Below, piece after piece: positions 13,184-13,455 of a DNA stretch of 13,455 bases. A program made the position numbers and the translations under genes. This DNA comes from Cupriavidus sp. (GTDB lineage Bacteria > Pseudomonadota > Gammaproteobacteria > Burkholderiales > Burkholderiaceae): positions 1 through 13,455 of the forward strand of contig JABFVP010000369.1 in the NCBI GenBank assembly GCA_013362725.1, given 5' to 3'. Each line of letters opens with the position of its first letter. The stretch's first letter is position 1. The notes beneath the pieces are model-generated. The model did no database searches. It saw only the letters and a program-made list of their open reading frames with translations, and was not told the DNA's origin.

Positions 13184-13455
13184 CTACTGGGTGCTGACGG
13201 CGCCGCCGGCGGCCTTGTCCAGCTCAGCCAGGCGGCGGGTCACGTCGGACAGGCGCTTTTCCCTGTCGGCGGCGGCCAGCGTGGTGTCGGATTCGATCCT
13301 GGCCTTTTCGCGCGCCAGCTCGATCTGACGGATCGGCACCAGCTGCGCGTCGTTCGAGGCGCGGAAGCCCTGGTAGGTCAGGCTTGCCAGCACCTGCTTC
13401 TCGTGCGCCGCGTCGGTGCCCTTGCCGTAGTTGACGAAGAATGCCTGGATCTTCT
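13184..13455 (-). CDS. phnD: PhnD, phosphonate ABC transporter substrate-binding protein (C-terminal end only)
   Basis: 89 C-terminal residues are visible; the gene continues beyond the right edge. The text KIQAFFVNYGKGTDAAHEKQ, then ASLTYQGFRASNDAQLVPIRQIEL, matches the end of PhnD-type periplasmic phosphonate-binding proteins, which finish with a charged helix (here residues from AREKARIES to RRLAELDK). It is followed by phnE. The ATPase gene phnC would be expected upstream, outside the window. Confidence 0.88.
   Translation of the reverse strand, partial: KIQAFFVNYGKGTDAAHEKQVLASLTYQGFRASNDAQLVPIRQIELAREKARIESDTTLAAADREKRLSDVTRRLAELDKAAGGAVSTQ

Noticed and set aside
1..13455. Mobile elements, CRISPR, tRNA genes, toxin-antitoxin or phage genes
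   Set aside because: None seen on either strand. Genes are tightly packed with uniform codon use, and no terminal repeats or transposase motifs are present.

Overview
The window looks like a piece of a high-GC betaproteobacterial chromosome, most likely Cupriavidus or a close Burkholderiales relative. This rests on the strong G/C third-position bias, the Bug-type (TctC-like) periplasmic binding protein, the CYP116B-type cytochrome P450, and the layout of the phosphonate genes. The genus is inferred from recall, not from a search. There are no tRNA or rRNA genes, insertion sequences, CRISPR arrays or phage genes, and no gene-free stretch longer than 300 bases.

Left part (1-3485), a small catabolic module. 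On the minus strand are a cytochrome P450 whose C-terminal side runs off the window (start at 1389) and, upstream of it, a Bug-family solute-binding protein (1476-2471). A strong intrinsic terminator and a perfect 16-bp palindrome lie between them. An IclR-family regulator (2640-3485) is divergent. The 168-bp divergent gap holds three TGCGTA half-sites over a good -10 box, a likely IclR operator.

Middle part (3490-9431), the C-P lyase core. phnG-phnH-phnI-phnJ-phnK-phnL-phnM form one minus-strand operon with gaps of a few bases or 4-bp ATGA overlaps. PhnG, H, I and J form the core complex with the ATPase PhnK. PhnL is the companion ATPase, and PhnM removes pyrophosphate from the ribose-triphosphate intermediate. 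PhnJ keeps the C-x2-C-x21-C-x5-C cysteine pattern and the conserved glycine.

Right part (9432-13455). Divergent from phnG is phnF (HutC-type GntR repressor), followed by a DUF1045 two-histidine (2H) phosphoesterase gene overlapping phnN (ribose 1,5-bisphosphokinase). On the minus strand at the right edge are the end of phnD (binding protein), phnE (permease), and a GNAT acetyltransferase that resembles PhnO and sits 5 bp after phnE. phnC would be expected upstream of phnD, outside the window.

How it works together: PhnD/E (and presumably PhnC) import phosphonate, the PhnGHIJK complex loads it on ribose triphosphate, PhnM trims it and PhnJ cleaves the C-P bond, giving 5-phosphoribosyl 1,2-cyclic phosphate. 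The usual next enzyme, PhnP, is not in the window. The 2H phosphoesterase sits where its product would feed PhnN and is a candidate replacement. Regulation appears layered. GT-N-TA-N-AC operators, the HutC-type consensus, occur in the phnG leader and upstream of the DUF1045-phnN unit, each with a Pho-box-like repeat nearby.
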